Of a DNA stretch of 64,000 nucleotides, positions 63,330-64,000 are shown one piece after another. Every line of letters starts with the position of its first letter. Within the stretch, counting starts at the first letter, position 1. The position numbers were made by a program, and so were the translations under genes. Under the pieces are notes generated by a model, which did no database searches, was not told where the DNA came from, and saw only the letters and a program-made list of their open reading frames with translations. Origin of the DNA: Pseudoalteromonas citrea (GTDB taxonomy: Bacteria > Pseudomonadota > Gammaproteobacteria > Enterobacterales > Alteromonadaceae); NCBI RefSeq assembly GCF_000238375.3, contig NZ_AHBZ03000021.1, positions 534,715-598,714 on the forward strand. The letters are read 5' to 3'.

Positions 63330-63905
63330 CTACACATAAAATACATAGCAAAAAAATACCGCTAAGGTCGTTACTAGACTTAACGCTAAAGTTCTATTTA
63401 CGCGCCGCTGTGCAAGTGCCAAAACAAAACCTGTAATACTAAATAAAATAATTAATATGGCGCTAGCATCGATTATAAAGCGCCACAATGCCCCGCTATT
63501 ACGACCCTTATGCAAATCATTCAGCTTTGCCCACACACCATAATTGGTTTTTTCTACAAATGCTTCTGCGCTTTCTAAATCGATCGTAATGGCTAAATGT
63601 GTGCCGGGTCCTTTGTCACTGATAAATAGCTCATAGTCATCTCGTTCTAAAGTAAATCTTTTTCCACTAAACCAGCTTTGTTGGTGTAAATAACTTATCA
63701 GTTCGCCCTGATGTTCTACTTCAAGTAATGACAGGGGAAGCTGAAGCTCTAATTCGTCAACATTTGCTTCATTGTCTATAAACCACTCGGGGTGATTCAA
63801 CGTTATCCCTGTAATAGAAAAAAACACCATCAAAGTTAATAACGCCATAGAAACATAAACATGGATCAGACGAGAATAATTAAGGAAAGATTTATTAATA
63901 CGCAC
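63330..63905 (-). CDS. PepSY-associated membrane protein
   Basis: A 191-residue inner-membrane protein. The start MRINKSFLNYSRLIHVYVSMALL and ITGITLNHPEWF fit the PepSY_TM family, with membrane segments near 15-38, 140-165 and 172-190. A periplasmic domain lies between them, and LNDLHKGRNSG is characteristic. The start is GTG at 63905 with AGGAAA upstream. It may be an electron-transfer partner in reductive release of iron from siderophores; this is inferred from family context. First gene of the trio in the window. Confidence 0.85.
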   Translation of the reverse strand: MRINKSFLNYSRLIHVYVSMALLTLMVFFSITGITLNHPEWFIDNEANVDELELQLPLSLLEVEHQGELISYLHQQSWFSGKRFTLERDDYELFISDKGPGTHLAITIDLESAEAFVEKTNYGVWAKLNDLHKGRNSGALWRFIIDASAILIILFSITGFVLALAQRRVNRTLALSLVTTLAVFFCYVFYV

Positions 63906-64000
63906 TACAGATTTCCTAGATTTTTAATTAATGGTGGCCTTGTTGATCAAATAGCTAACTACCAATCAATTTCTCAGCTTTAACTCTGTTGCTGATATTT
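63906..64000. other. Right-edge sequence, no gene assigned
   Basis: About 95 bases remain. On the minus strand short open stretches could be the end of an upstream gene (for example one ending EKLIGS before a TAG at about 63955), but they are too short to identify. Confidence 0.4.

Overview
The window looks like a chromosomal core region of a marine gammaproteobacterium of the order Alteromonadales, most likely Pseudoalteromonas. The base composition is AT-rich. Gene order, the DUF families present, and a second ExbB/ExbD/TonB system with a TtpC-like subunit all fit that group. This is inferred from gene content and protein sequence; no database search was possible. No prophage, insertion sequence or CRISPR array was seen.

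Layout. 1-7.6 kb: recC-recB-recD (recD runs off the left edge). 7.7-10.9 kb: a GGDEF cyclase and a PTS-EIIC/EAL fusion. 11-12.7 kb: an old-yellow-enzyme gene divergent from its TetR-type regulator, with two matching operators between them. 13-15.3 kb: tRNA-Ser, nadA and a run of nine tRNA-Lys genes behind one strong promoter. 15.4-20.2 kb: tolQRAB-pal-cpoB. 20.2-21.1 kb: a gene-poor stretch where ybgC is often found, carrying a candidate small RNA on the opposite strand. 21.1-25.2 kb: aspS and ruvCAB. 25.4-30.3 kb: small conserved genes, cmoAB, and a 68-residue double-glycine-leader peptide. 30.6-33.8 kb: purMN, a DUF3108 protein and a class II amidotransferase. 34.2-35.8 kb: a second double-glycine-leader peptide and a lipoprotein. 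36.2-39.7 kb: apt-dnaX-ybaB, with a strong candidate -1 frameshift site in dnaX. 39.8-41.9 kb: a three-gene HvfABC/bufferin-type RiPP operon whose precursor carries 14 EGKCG motifs. 42-44.4 kb: dusC, a DksA-like zinc finger and a DUF3080 lipoprotein. 44.5-49.4 kb: the TonB2-type energy-transduction operon. 49.8-57 kb: a CAT-like acyltransferase, leucine dehydrogenase, class I fumarase, pabB, a Nudix CoA pyrophosphatase and sdaA. 57.1-64 kb: a sulfatase lipoprotein, a CocE-type hydrolase, a calcineurin-like protein and a DUF4198/DUF2271/PepSY trio.

How the parts relate. Most genes are housekeeping: recombination repair (RecBCD, RuvABC), envelope integrity (Tol-Pal), tRNA supply and modification (tRNA-Lys array, CmoAB, DusC, AspS), purine, folate and NAD synthesis, and amino-acid breakdown (Ldh, SdaA). 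The TonB2-type operon and the PepSY/DUF2271/DUF4198 trio suggest metal or siderophore uptake. The HvfABC operon suggests copper handling by a modified Cys-rich peptide.

The most interesting items are the two orphan peptides with near-superimposable leaders, the HvfABC operon, the dnaX frameshift cassette, the nine-copy tRNA-Lys array and the structured RNA candidate near 20.7 kb.
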